In this document: one piece after another, positions 34,894 to 46,975 of the stretch
Position numbering within the stretch: position 1 is the first letter of the stretch
Layout of the letters: every line of letters starts with the position of its first letter
Made by a program: the position numbers and the translations under genes
Assembly (NCBI GenBank): GCA_037367405.1
Contig: JAZKJV010006941.1
Location: forward strand, 1,054,001 to 1,118,000
Reading direction: 5' to 3'
Length of the DNA: 64,000 nucleotides
Origin: Ottelia alismoides
Taxonomy: Eukaryota; Streptophyta; Magnoliopsida; Alismatales; Hydrocharitaceae
The notes under the pieces: model-generated
Told to the model about the DNA's origin: nothing
The model's database searches: none
What the model saw: the letters and a program-made list of their open reading frames with translations, nothing else

Positions 34894-37800
34894 TGATGAA
34901 TCCACATTTCATCATGTTTATTCTATCATTTTGGCCTCAAAAATCTTATTAACGTGTAAATTCCCTTAAATACATCATCTTAGCATTCATGCATGTGCAC
35001 CCAAATAGTGTATAAAATATTGTAATTAAAGCCAAAATTATAGAATAATAAAAGAAAAGAAAAATAATAAAATATTGTAAATATTTTATGACCCGAAACC
35101 TCGAGACCTAGGTGATGAGGGTAAAAAGAACCGGGTTTCGCGGCCTTCACTTTTTAAAAGAGAAAAAAGAGTGAAGTGTCGGTTGTAGCGGAAAGCCGCG
35201 AAACAAAAGAGTTTCGATTCTTTAGACCTATCAAACAAATTTACGGTTTTCTGTCGGAAAACCGTTCACTAATTATTTAACCAGGCAATTGTTCCTGGGT
35301 CGAACTCAAGGAGGCAGAATATATTCCCTAATTTTTCTTCTCGTGATTTTATTTTAATTCTTCTCTAAGTCAGAATGCCTTTTTTAGTGGTTTTTATTTT
35401 TGTAATTTTTATTTGATTTTATTCTTTTCAAATTTTTATTTAATTTTCAAAAGGGATATTTTTCGAAAGATTTATTTATTATATAATAGGTGAATAGAGG
35501 ATAGATGATACTATATAGGATAGGTGATCGAGGTTCGAGCCGCGTACTCGAACTACACAAGAAAACAAATCAAAACGAGGCAGTTTTCGAGAACATCAAA
35601 ACACGTCAAAAACTCGTCGAAAAGCCGCGAAAACTTTATACTAGGTAGCTGGGGTAGTTGTGTAACTACCCTCCAAGAATCGTCGAAATCCGACGTCAAA
35701 TGGACAAGATACAGCCCCTACAGCCCAGGGGCATAAGCGTAAAAAAATTCTAATTAAAATGTTCTCAAAATGGTCCTCAGGGACTGTTCTGTAAGAAAAC
35801 TAAACAAAGTATTACATTTAGGTCCCTGCGGAGGGACCTAATTGTAATTAATGGAAACTTGGGCGGTGGGATGAAAGTCTGGAAACCTTCCTGGGCTTAT
35901 GATGCAATTTTCCCACCGTTTCACAATCAACGGCCGAGATTAGATCGTCCAGGCGCGATCGGACGGCTACGGGCAGGGACACGTGTCGCGATTCTGTGCT
36001 CCGGGTGTTCTTGGGCAGTTGGAGCTCCTGGCGGTCGGCCTCCTTCCTCGATTTATTCCGGCTGCTCCCCGACGATTCAGACGCTCCGGCGGGGCCAGAG
36101 GGGTGGCTCCTCCACCCCTCGAGCTCGCCCGCAGTAGAGAAGGCGGTGGCGATGCTCCGAGCGGCGGCAGTGGCTCGAAGAAGATGAGGTCTCAGCACGG
36201 ACGGCTTGATGGCTGTTCTGGAGGTCCAACTTCGAGGACAAAGATCTTGCTGACTGTAGGCTCAATGATCGATGTACATGTCTTGCGTGAAACCTGGACC
36301 TGCAAGCAATCAAGATTTATGCTCGATTCGAATTGAATCGGCCAAGATGTTAAGATATAAAGCCCCAAAGTTGGATGAATAAGCACATATACTCAGCTAA
36401 GAAATCCAGATGTGAAGAAGATGATGGTTTTGCGAGTCGATTGGAATCGAATGGACGTGAATCGAAGTGGATTTTGATCTTTGCGTTAAAGCTGGGTGGT
36501 TAGACTATCCAAAGACGTGATTAGCCACGCTAATCGCGGCACGATGATCGAGAAACAAATTTACGAAATGAAGGAATAGGTCTATGGAGTTCTGGGTGTA
36601 TGACCTGGAAAATACTGCTCGACGGTCGACCTTCGCCGGAGCTTCACGTTGCGATGGCGACGATGCAAGGCGGCGCAACACCTTGGAACTCTTCTCCGAC
36701 GATCCTCCTTCACCGTGAGCTCTTCCCGTGGCGCTGTCACTGCTCGAGTGGGTTGGAACGAGGTAAAGAAGATGGGGGGTCGGTTAGCCTGGAGCTGGAA
36801 AGCTTGGGGCTGGAAGAAGTTTTTTAACAATGGCGACTTGGGGCCCTTTTATAGAGAGATTTCGTGCACCCCAAGTTAGATCTAAGGGTTGGCGGGCTTG
36901 GTGGTTGTTAGAAGAAGGGAACGGAGGGTCTGGATGGATCAGAAGCTTCAAGAAGCGCGCGGGAAAATTGGTGGAAGATGGCTGGTCGAGCAAGAGTTAG
37001 GTGCAACAGGACACGTGTCAGCACCTGGTTGGTCCAGACCTTTTAATTCTTTATAAATTAAATATAAATTAGTAAATGACGTTATTTTAAATAGGTATAA
37101 ATACAAGAAAGTTAAATAAATTTATTTTATAAATTATCGTATATTTACTTTTAATAAATAATAAGTATTATTTAAAATATAAATATTTTATTAATAAATA
37201 TGTATTTATAAATAGGTTTTGAATTTTTAATTTAATAAATAATTAAGTAAAAATTAATTTTATATTTTCTTAATTATTAGGGCATTAAATAAGACTTATA
37301 CAAATTTCTATAGATTTTTATGAATTAATTTACATATTTTAATAAATAGAGGAAGTGGCTATATAGGTCAATTATACCTATATTTGGGGTATTTGATTTT
37401 ATAAAAATAATAAATAGTCTCCAAAAATTATGAAATAATTTATGGTGAAACTAGAGGATCATGAAATAATTTAAAAATTATAAAATTAAGAAAATAATAA
37501 ATAAGGTGTGTTACATAAAATAAATAGCCCAGAAACCCCTTTGTCTTTTGGTCCCAAAACCGACTTTTTGCAAACGGACTCCGAATTCAGTGAAACACCT
37601 TTATTAATTAGATAATATTATTTTATGAACTTTAAAGGTGAGTAGATTGAAATTGGAGTTCGTATGAAGAAGTTATGATGTTCGGAAGTTGAGATTTTGA
37701 CAATTTGTAAGCTGAGTTTCTTGGCATATTTACAAGGTAATATTTTTAACTTATTTTTATATTTTTATTTACATTTTTATGAATAATTAGGAGAAAGATT

Positions 37801-40800
37801 TGGTGAAGAATAAGTTAAGATGAAATAATTAAAATTCTCTGAAGTTTTATATTTATTTATAAATAGTGAAGAATGTATATACATGTGATAGATTATTTTT
37901 ATAGGGTTTTCTTTCCTTATCTCCCCCTACTTATTGGTTTGTCGACCAATCCATGCTGACTTGGTCTCGGGGATTAGGCTATAAATATATCTTACAGTTA
38001 TATTTATAGTTTAAGTCATATTACATATATATACATATATTCCATATGCCTTTATTTTTTTCTTTTTCTGATTCTTTATTTATTTACATGAATTTAGTGG
38101 TTAAAAGTGAGTATTTACACATGAATGGGGTTTTGTTAAAGTATGAGAATTAGTGAGTATTTACATGTATTTGTTAAGGGTTTTAAGACAAAATGCGACA
38201 GAAAAGTTAATGAATCATGGATTCATCACTAGGCATCTTGATGAATAGGTCGACCATGAATAAAGTAGAGGGAGATAATGTCCAAATACAATACATATTT
38301 CATTCATTCTTTATTCATTTTGGGACCTATTTTTGGTTCCACTTTTTATACATCAAATAAAGAAACTTTGTACATAAAAGTTGTAGATAATTAAATAAAG
38401 AAAAATACAAAATTGATTTCACTGAAAAATAATGTACAGATAAAAAGTTATGGTCTGAATAAAAATCTAGAATCCCAACTTCCCAGACCCGTATCTCACA
38501 AATGAAAACTCCAAATGCAACAAACTCACTTTTAATTGTATATAGTTAAAAATAAGCTATTTAATGGCGATGGTTTCGCATTTGGCAGAGCTACAGTTTG
38601 AAAGTTGAGGTTTGGACCCTACTTGTATACTTGTACAGATTAAAATATTCAATTTATTATTTATTCATTATTTTTGCATTTTTTATATTTTTATAATTTT
38701 ATAAATATTATTTATAATATATATGTACATTAAAACCAGAATAAAAACCTAAATAAAACTCAAAATAAAATACTTGTATATATTATACATAGGTACAATA
38801 CCTATACTTATACTTGTATAAATTGTACTTATATTTTATTAAATATACAAAATACATCAGAAAATTAAAATAAAAATATAATTAAGTGTATAAAAGTACT
38901 TTCTAATTTTATAAAATAATAAATTAAAATAAATAAATTAAAATCATAAAATAAAAATAAAAGAATAAAATATATAGATATTATACCTATAAAGGGTATA
39001 AAAGTAAACTTGTAAAAATATACTTCCTAAAAATAATTAAAAATCATTATAAACTACTTTATAAAATTACAAACATTTTTTATTTTATAACCTAAAAATA
39101 ATAATATCATTTACTATTTATAAAGTTTTTTTAAATCTTTTTTAGGACCTTTTTCCTGGTTGGTCCACGTGGACCAACCAGGTGGCAGTCACAGTTGACC
39201 TCGATCAACTGTCTTCCCTATGTCCTGTAGCCCTTGTCAGACTGTGTTTTTGACCAATTTCTCCCATTTTTTCGAGGCGCGCTCTTTCACCATTTGATGA
39301 TCGATCCTTCTTGACTTTTCATCCCCATCCATCGAGGATACACGCCCAAGGTTTACCTTGGGGCATGGATTATCGACCTGCCCGCCATCGCCTCGTTCTT
39401 CTCGTCGTTCCATCACCATTCAAAACACCCCTCTTCTCTTCCATTCGATTTTCGAACTGCCGTTGGCCAGAGCCAAGACCTCCGAGGGATCGCTGCTGGA
39501 TCCCCTGTGACAGAGGGTTGATCCCCGACCTTGTTGAGGTGCATCGCTAGCTCTGCGGCGTGTTTCCAACCATCTCCAGCGGCTGCGCCGCCGTGAGGTC
39601 CACCTTGGGCTCTTAGCTTGTGAGGTTCTGTTTTTATTCGCTTTTTCTTGCATTTCTATCTTTGCTGTAGTCCTAGGATTCGATTCCACCTTCCATTTTT
39701 GATTTACATCCATTCCATCACCGTCGCGACCACCTCGTCGGAGCTTGCTCCGACGAGCTCCTATTTGTGCCGTACACCACCCATTCCACTCGCGCTCGCC
39801 CTGGGAACCGTCCACTGTGGTTTGTGTGTTTTTCTTGCAGGTCCCGGGCGCAGAAGAGCCCCCATCTGGGGTCGTTTTTGACGATACCAAGCTTCTCGGA
39901 GCCGCTCCAGGTCATCTGCGCCGTGGTGGCACTCCGGCTGGTTTCCAGCCATTTTGACTCCACCAATCTCTGGAGGAGCCCCCCAGCAAGCTTCCAATCC
40001 ATTTTGAAGCTTCAAGATCCGCCGGAAAAGCTCGATCTGGCTGGGAGAACTTCGCTGTGGCGTAGTTCTTCTTGGTTCTTTGTCGCGTCTTCTCCGCCGT
40101 CAGATCCGGCTGTTCTTGGAGGGCAGCAGTGACCGTTGGATCGCATCGCGCTTCAGCCGTCTGATCAACAAGGCACCGTCTGATCTCGCCCGTCCAGCCG
40201 AAGGGGCATCGCGCTACCACCGCGCGCCACGCGTCAAGTGGACGGCTCACAACCGTCCGATCTGCCCAACGAGGGTATTTTGCGTTCAAACCCTCACGCA
40301 TTTTTGTATTTAATATCTAGGCTATAAACATTCATCTGCAGTTGAAATATTTGTGTAACTTTTGCATCACGACCCCTGTGCTTTCCATTATTACGCTTAT
40401 GTCCTTCGCCACGTCACCTCACGTGCATGTGCGCGTAAGGGGACGAGGCATTTTGCAGACGGACCCTCGAGGGTCTTGTTATTTCCATTCAGGACCCGAA
40501 CTTTCATTTGCAGGCTTTTATATTTTGTAATAATTTTAAGTAGGTCCCCAGACTTTCTGTTAATTGCAAAACCATCCTTCCCAGGCGCACGTGCTCACGC
40601 ACGTGCCTCTTGGGAATTCTGCGGACAAGGCCCTGGCGGCTTTTGCTATTGGTGCTTGGTCCAGAAGTTTTATATATCAGTTATTAATTTTGTGGACATT
40701 TTGCATTCTAACCCCTGGATGTTTTGCATATTACGTAAATACCCCTGCCAATGTGGTTTTTCTCTTTGCTTCTAGGAATTATTGCATGCATTTCTAAAAC

Positions 40801-41152
40801 CCCAAAAATCCCACAAAAATCATTTTAAACTCCTGGTGACTTGCTGATCCATGCCATAATTTTGCATTACATTTTTGTTGCATTTTAATATTTATTAAAA
40901 ATCAAAAACATGTATTTCAGCTACTGTCTACCTTCGAAAATCCATAAAAATTAGCAAAACACCTTGAAAAATTCCAAAAAAATCACCTATTATGTATTTT
41001 GTTGTATTCTAGAGTCAAACCAAAAATCATTAAAAATCTCAAAACAAAAACCTTAAAAATTAGAAAATGCTTAAAAACTTTAAAAAATTTAAAAAATCAT
41101 AGAAAACTCCAAAAAATGAAAACTCAGGTCATGTAGGTTCCCTATTTTATTC
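34894..41152 (+). repeat. Element 1 3' LTR, interrupted and truncated
   Basis: It begins TGATGAATCCACATTTCATC and matches the 5' LTR to 35112. It resumes at 38234 after a nested solo LTR and stops matching near 41152, so about 500 bp of the 3' end are missing or replaced. A segment of about 250 bp (39506-39755) is absent from the 5' LTR. Confidence 0.85.
35113..38228 (-). mobile_element. Solo LTR nested in the element 1 3' LTR
   Basis: It is 3116 bp, begins TGATGAGGG and ends TTCATCA, with a perfect 5-bp target duplication ctagg (35108-35112 and 38229-38233). Read on the minus strand it starts TGATGAATCCATG and has the family landmarks (the agggggagataagg tract, RC near 37917-37930, and a GC-rich centre at 35860-36990). 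It is LTR-sized, with no PBS, PPT or coding region, which points to a solo LTR left by LTR-LTR recombination. Confidence 0.85.
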
Positions 41153-41734
41153 TCTTTATTTTAAAATTAATTTAGGAAAATTTTGATACTGTTTGATATT
41201 TTTCATTTGTATGAACTTTGATATTATAATTACTTGTACTTGTAATTGTGGAATCTTTCGAACATATATTTGTAGTATTTGGCTCCTGATTTTCATATAT
41301 ATTGTGTGAGTTTGACATGTTAAAGTTAGTTAAATTAGTTAGCAAGCTATCATATTAAAGATACTCTTCTCGACTCTTATAAGCACCTGTAGTGGTTATA
41401 CAGGTTCAAGGAGCGTCTAAACCCTACCGAAGCAGTATGTTTTTCAGTACTTTAGCCTTAGTGAGCACATGTTCTCGTCAGGAGCTCTGAGTATGATCAC
41501 CATATTATGTGCGGGCGAAGCTTTGGCGAGCACGATTGTGCACACCCATATAGCGGGCGAGCACACAGTGTCTGCATGTGCTCACCCACCTGCCCTGATG
41601 ACTATCTAATCGGTGACCACGCATGGTGCGAGCACATGTGCTCACCCCTTATGTGGGAATGCACTTGACGTGCATTTGGCATGCACATTACGAGCCACCA
41701 TGTGCACGCCAATCACGCCTTTTTTGTAGTGGCC

Positions 41735-43850
41735 TCATCTTGGATTATATATTAGGGGTCCATTCCTTAGATGAGACTGGCGGAGAAGGGAGCGATATAT
41801 TCTGAAGGCCTATGTCGTATGCTGTCAAGATATAGGTACACATCCTCTGACCGAAGACAGACGTGTTACTTTATGTCTAAATATGTACATTAGACAGACC
41901 ATTAGGATGATGACCTAATCAAGGTCGATACACAGTCGACCTGGTGTGCAGATAATGATACATGAGTAATATGATCACTCAAAGTTATCATACAGCTTCA
42001 CTTCTGAACAGGAAGACATGAGCTCACTCATGATATATTGGGAGCAAATAAATTCCATCGATGGTCATCTTTCTTTAGAAAGCATGACAGGATTCGTAGG
42101 TATGATATGTGCTTTTGGAAAGCATTTGATTGATACCAACTCCCAATGATCGAATGAGAAAGCTAACGATAAAACCTTAGAGAAGACGATTTTAATAAGA
42201 TCAAAACTTTGGGTTTATTGAAAGTCTTCTAGTATGCAGGATGTATGGGTATTTAGAATACTCGTAGGTGACATGATGTTAATCGATTGTATAACCATGA
42301 CACTTCTATTCCGAGGGAGTGGTGGAATAAGATTTAATTTTAATGACACCACTTAGTAAAGTAGTTATCCAATCATAGTCCAAATGTTGGACATGGATCT
42401 GAATGAGATTCAGATGCAATGAGAAGATTGGATATTATGTCTGACTTGATCAGACATCTCTGAGAGGTCTTTTAGATCTAGATATGAGGTTACATCTCAC
42501 TATCCAAGTGACTATACATGGAATATGCGGTCATCATATCCTTATCTCCAAGTATCCAAGGAGAAGTCACACTACTCTTGAAAGAGTTCAATAATTCTTC
42601 CATTAAAGACAATATCTGAGCATTGGAAAATTAAGAAAAAAATAATGATAATTAAACTGGATTTAATAATCATAAGTAATGTGGATATGATTCACATTAT
42701 TTAGAAATGTGTAGAGAGACATCTTAGATAATTAAATTAGATTTAATTATCACAGATGAAACTAATGTGGTTAAACTATCCACAGTAATTATTGATAATG
42801 TGGATATGATCCATAATGTCATAGAGAGAATTAATTGTGAATAGGATTCACAATTTGAATGTCAATGTGAATTGAATTCACTTTGAACAATTAATTATGA
42901 TTACATTTAATTTTGAATGGATGAACATGATTCATAAATATCAATGGTCTGTTTGCAATTATCACAAATAATTTACAAATTACTTGGTGATATTCTGTTG
43001 ATAAAATAGATTATATGAATGAAAATTAATATAAATGTGATTACACTAAAAGAAATTGGAGAGAGAAAGGAAGCTTTCTTCTTCCCACATGTTTGGAAGG
43101 AGACTCTCTTCTCTCTTTATTCATAAGAGGATATTTATTTGAGATTAAATTTTGAAGCATGAATTAATACATGACTTATTAATTATATTTTAATTGGAGC
43201 ACAAGTAAAATATTTTAATCTTAAATATTGATTGTTAATTAGGAGTGCATCTCCATCAGCCATTATGCTATAAAAAAGAGGCTAACCTTAGATCTTTATT
43301 TCATGTAATTGTTGCAGGCGACGACTATCTCTCTCTCTCATTCTATATGTCTACTCTCTCTCTCCTCAAACTCTAGTAGTCATCCCCTAGCTCCAGGTTT
43401 GTGGACATAACGATCGTCGTTGCATTGTTGTTATGTTGCTGAACTGATTGCTCGTGAATCTTCCTCTTCTTCGACTCATAGTGCTCTTGAAGAATACGTC
43501 GGATTTTGTGAAAATAAATCAGGAGATTCCCGACGTGGATCATCATCTTAGTTTGTGGTAAGCATGCACCTCATCCACATGCCCATAAGTGTTCTCTCGT
43601 CAGATCAGACTTGAGACAGGAGGCCTCTTCCTTTAGAGCTTTGATATTGTGATCATGCTTCAAGAGGTAATCTTATACTTGTGTGATCATGATGAAATGG
43701 CATGGGAATTGTTACCATGTCATGTGATTTCATCAGAAAAAAATTTAAATTCCGTTGCACCATCAACTAGTATAACTAGTCGTCTGAGATTGGATACGAT
43801 TCAATCTCCACGTTTCAATGATGCATGAGGCATAATCCCTTTCATTCAAG
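41735..43850 (+). repeat. Probable LTR remnant of another retrotransposon
   Basis: This stretch without genes ends in CT-rich U5-like sequence (43325-43370), then ctttcattcaag and, at 43851-43862, TGGTATTAGAGT, one or two changes from the tRNA-iMet primer site TGGTATCAGAGC. That suggests the 3' end of an LTR near 43840. The left end and class (Copia-like or other) are not resolved. Confidence 0.4.
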
Positions 43851-43862
43851 TGGTATTAGAGT

Positions 43863-44850
43863 ATTGGTCAAAGGTCTTGGATATGATCCATATATTAAGG
43901 AAACAAGGTTTTGGATATCAGATGCGTGAGAACTCGTTTATTTGCGTAGATGCGATTTTCGAATCATTTTTTGCATATATGATATATCAATTGGTTTTAA
44001 CCTAATTTGAATGGATTTTAGGGATAATAAATCATATTTAGAATGTCTGAAATGTCCCGAAAAGGCTCTCCAAAGGTTGGGAACTATAGGGCATCGATTT
44101 GGATTCAAAAAGTTCCCGCAATGTGTTGTTTTTGCATGAAATTTGGATATGTAACTTAGCATTTTTTTCTACAATTTTACTATCATGACATATGTTAAAA
44201 ATACATTAATTATGTTAATAATCAAATCCACAAATAAATTGAATTTATTTCATATCATTCCAAGTCCGATTGCCCTAGATATTCAATATTTAGTGGGATT
44301 GGGTCAGAAGATGATTATATCATCCTGGTGATATTTTACAATGTATTTATCATTCAAAATTATTCACAAAATTATGAATTTACTTCGATTCAATGTTGCA
44401 TCATTTATTTAGAAAAATAATTGAAAAACAACAACTTGATTGAATGGTTGCCTTACGACAAACCCTAAAATAGAAACTGCAATAGTTGTAGTTCAACAAT
44501 TTTAATGTAAAAACAACTTGTTTGCTATATATATATAGAAGTTTAGGGAAATTAAAATAGTTTTAAATTTCATAATTTTCTAAGTGATTAATATATAGTA
44601 TCGTACACTATTGAAAGATTGATAAAAACCTATTTGTATAATTTGTACCAATTGTGTTGTCTTGAAAATGATGATGATGTCTAGGCATGGATATGCTAAT
44701 GGGTTACCTAATTAGCATCCTACACCATATTGGCAATGTAAGCACTCTTTGTTATCATAATTTGTATGACCTGGCCGAATTCGTTTCAAGGAAAGGTAGC
44801 ATGAAAAGTCCCTGTATACTTTAAAACAAATCAATTAGAATAAAAGTTTA
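43863..44850. other. AT-rich DNA after the iMet-type primer site
   Basis: This would be the interior of the same element, but no gag or pol reading frame remains. Nothing else was recognised. Confidence 0.35.
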
Positions 44851-44854
44851 CTAG

Positions 44855-44992
44855 TGAGGGTGTATACTATTGCTACAAGCTTGAAGCAGGAGGACATCAC
44901 TCTTGGAGACAGACATCACGAAAGGTGCTCCAATCTGGCCTTTGATGGACAACACTCTTCAAGGATTCATATGAATTCGTGAAACTATGTAC
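44855..44992 (+). pseudogene. Integrase zinc-domain fragment (Athila-like)
   Basis: The frame [20 protein letters not shown] then QSGL, a stop, and WTTLFKDSYEFVKLCTD aligns with element 2 at 57870-57995 ([20 protein letters not shown] ...) over about 119 bp. It is the H...C part of the HHCC domain. It has one in-frame TGA where Trp is expected (GLxW), and it is cut off on the right by an LTR start. Confidence 0.75.
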
Positions 44993-46975
44993 TGATGAAT
45001 CTCGTATTCATCATATTAAAATTCAATTATTAAACTCCTGGCTTAAATAAATCAATAAAATTCATTAACAATACCTCATTATTATCTTGTATAATCTATG
45101 TCTATTTGCACTACATTTATTCTATTTAATATCCCTCTTTTCCTCTTTATTTTCTTTCGCATTAAAAATCCTCAAAAATTAGGTTAAGTAATTGTCTATA
45201 GTTTCCTAACCTTTAAAAATACTAAAAACACAAAAACAACTCAAAAACCAAAAGGCTGTGTTTTTAACCCATTAAAAATACACTTAAAAATATATTTTGT
45301 ACAAATGACCTCTTTTGACTTTTTGTCCAACATGAAACTTGTAGATCTCATCAAGATCTATAACTTTCATGTTTTGACTTTTTCCTAATTTTGCCTCTAA
45401 CTATTTCTTTAGAATTATCTTTATTTTTACTTTTTTGAATTTTCTAATTGGATCTCCCACGTGGCTCGCTTCTTCTTCCGCCACCTGGCGCCCCTCCTGA
45501 CTACTGGATCTCTTCCACCCCTTTATCTTCGCCATCCATCACCGCCTCATCTCCAACCGTCAGATCTTCCCTAAGATCTAATCACCAATGTTCCCTCGCG
45601 CTTAAACCTTAGCCGCACGATCACTTTCTCATCCTACGTCTCTCCGTTCTCTACATCATTCACTCCATGCTCGTTGTTGGATGATACCCCAAGCTCCATC
45701 TTAACTGTCCGACCCCGCCTCATTCTTCACCGTTGGATCAGATCCTCGAATCTGATCCTAGTCCTCCGCCCGCGCTTCCATCTTAGCCATTGGATCGAAG
45801 GATCCAACAGCTAGGGCTTCGTCCCCTACCTCAGTCATTCCCTCCTCGGTCGTTACACACCGCAAGCCACCCGCACCCTTCCTATTTTGGAAGGCGCTCC
45901 AGCCACACTCCTCCCCTCATAACCGTTGCCCCACGAAGCCTACTCTTCCTCCATCCTCGCGTAACCCCCTAGATCTCTTCCTTTACTCCTACATCAATCC
46001 TCCTGTCATTGCAAGACCTCGCTCCCGTCACGTAACAGTCGTCAACCTTCACCTATAAATCAACCTCTGACGCCCCCGTCCATGATTGTCCACCATTCCA
46101 AGGTCTAAGACCTAGCTCCTCATCTCCTCCCTGTGACAGACAGAGGAGGACGAGGGGCCATCATGGCCTCTCAACCTGGTGTTGACCCATGGTCAACACG
46201 ACCATGTTAGCGGCCACCTCCGCGCATCGCTGAGCTCCGAGGCCTAGCTGTCCTCGTCGGGCGATGACCTGAGGTTCATCTGAGCCTCAGCACAAGCCCC
46301 TCCTCCGCCCGCTCCTCTCCATCTCCAGGTGTCTCCCATCTCAATTTTTCTTGATTTTCTTGGAATTATCATGACGTATACATCACCCTTCACCAGCCAC
46401 TGACCATCTAACAACCCCCGCCAGACCACCTTCATCTTCGCCGACCCCCTCGCTCACATTCTTCCCTTCTCCAGAGCCACCCCCGCTCCGACCCATCTCC
46501 TCCTCCACCTCACCCGGAGAAGGAGCCCAAGTCCTCCGCTCCCTCCGATGGACCTTCACCCATCTCACTCACTCACGCACATCCACTAAAGCACGCTTCG
46601 GGCATACTAACCTTGCAGGATCTTGATCGGTCGGAGTTTGCATCGAAGCCTCGTCGAGTAATTCTCCTCCGGTGAGGCTTCATCGACCTCCCGCTCTGAT
46701 CATTCCCGAAGCCTCGTCGCAACTCCAGCCTCCTCGCCAGGACATCAGACATCTTCTCCAACCATCAGGAGAACATCTAGGGCACGGAGGAGCTCCTAGG
46801 AGGCCGTCAGATCCCCACCTCCTCCCTTGGCCCACAACAGATGAAGATGGTACAGATACCATCCGATCATCTGGATCCGACGGACTAGATGATGACACGT
46901 GGCATTTCGGAGCCTCACACCGACCGACCACTCCATGCCACGTATGCTCGAAGATGCGATGACTCCCGATCCTAG
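44993..46975 (+). repeat. Third LTR, 5' part, truncated by element 2
   Basis: It starts TGATGAATCTCGTATTCATC directly after the integrase fragment (candidate target duplication tgtac at 44988-44992). It shows an LTR-like profile: AT-rich start, then a GC-rich part (45450-46960). It stops where the element 2 LTR begins at 46976. The remainder should lie right of the window. Confidence 0.55.

Larger units (their letters stand above)
25486..41152 (+). mobile_element. Element 1: non-autonomous Athila-like LTR retrotransposon
   Basis: The order is 5' LTR (25486-28875), PBS, leader, two ORFs, a hairpin array, PPT (34880-34893) and 3' LTR (from 34894, interrupted by a solo LTR and truncated near 41152). 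The two LTRs are about 94% alike by eye over their first 220 bp. There is no RT, RNase H or integrase sequence in the 6-kb interior, so mobility would need proteins in trans. It sits in a CACTA element. The target duplication cannot be read because the 3' LTR lacks roughly the last 500 bp. Confidence 0.85.
25288..41731. mobile_element. CACTA transposon split by a nested retrotransposon
   Basis: The left end reads CAATACAAAAAGGTGCGATT and the right end in reverse complement reads CACTACAAAAAAGGCGTGAT, the CACTA-superfamily terminus with one substitution on the left. The 3-bp duplication gcc (25285-25287 and 41732-41734) is the canonical CACTA length. The surviving arms (25288-25485 and about 41153-41731) carry many copies of the subterminal motif gcgagcac in both orientations (for example acatgtgctcgcc). 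Everything between is element 1. No transposase is visible, so it is probably non-autonomous. Confidence 0.8.

Noticed and set aside
35113..38228. Intact small LTR retrotransposon
   Set aside because: No internal LTR pair, primer site or coding region. The length and ends fit a single LTR.
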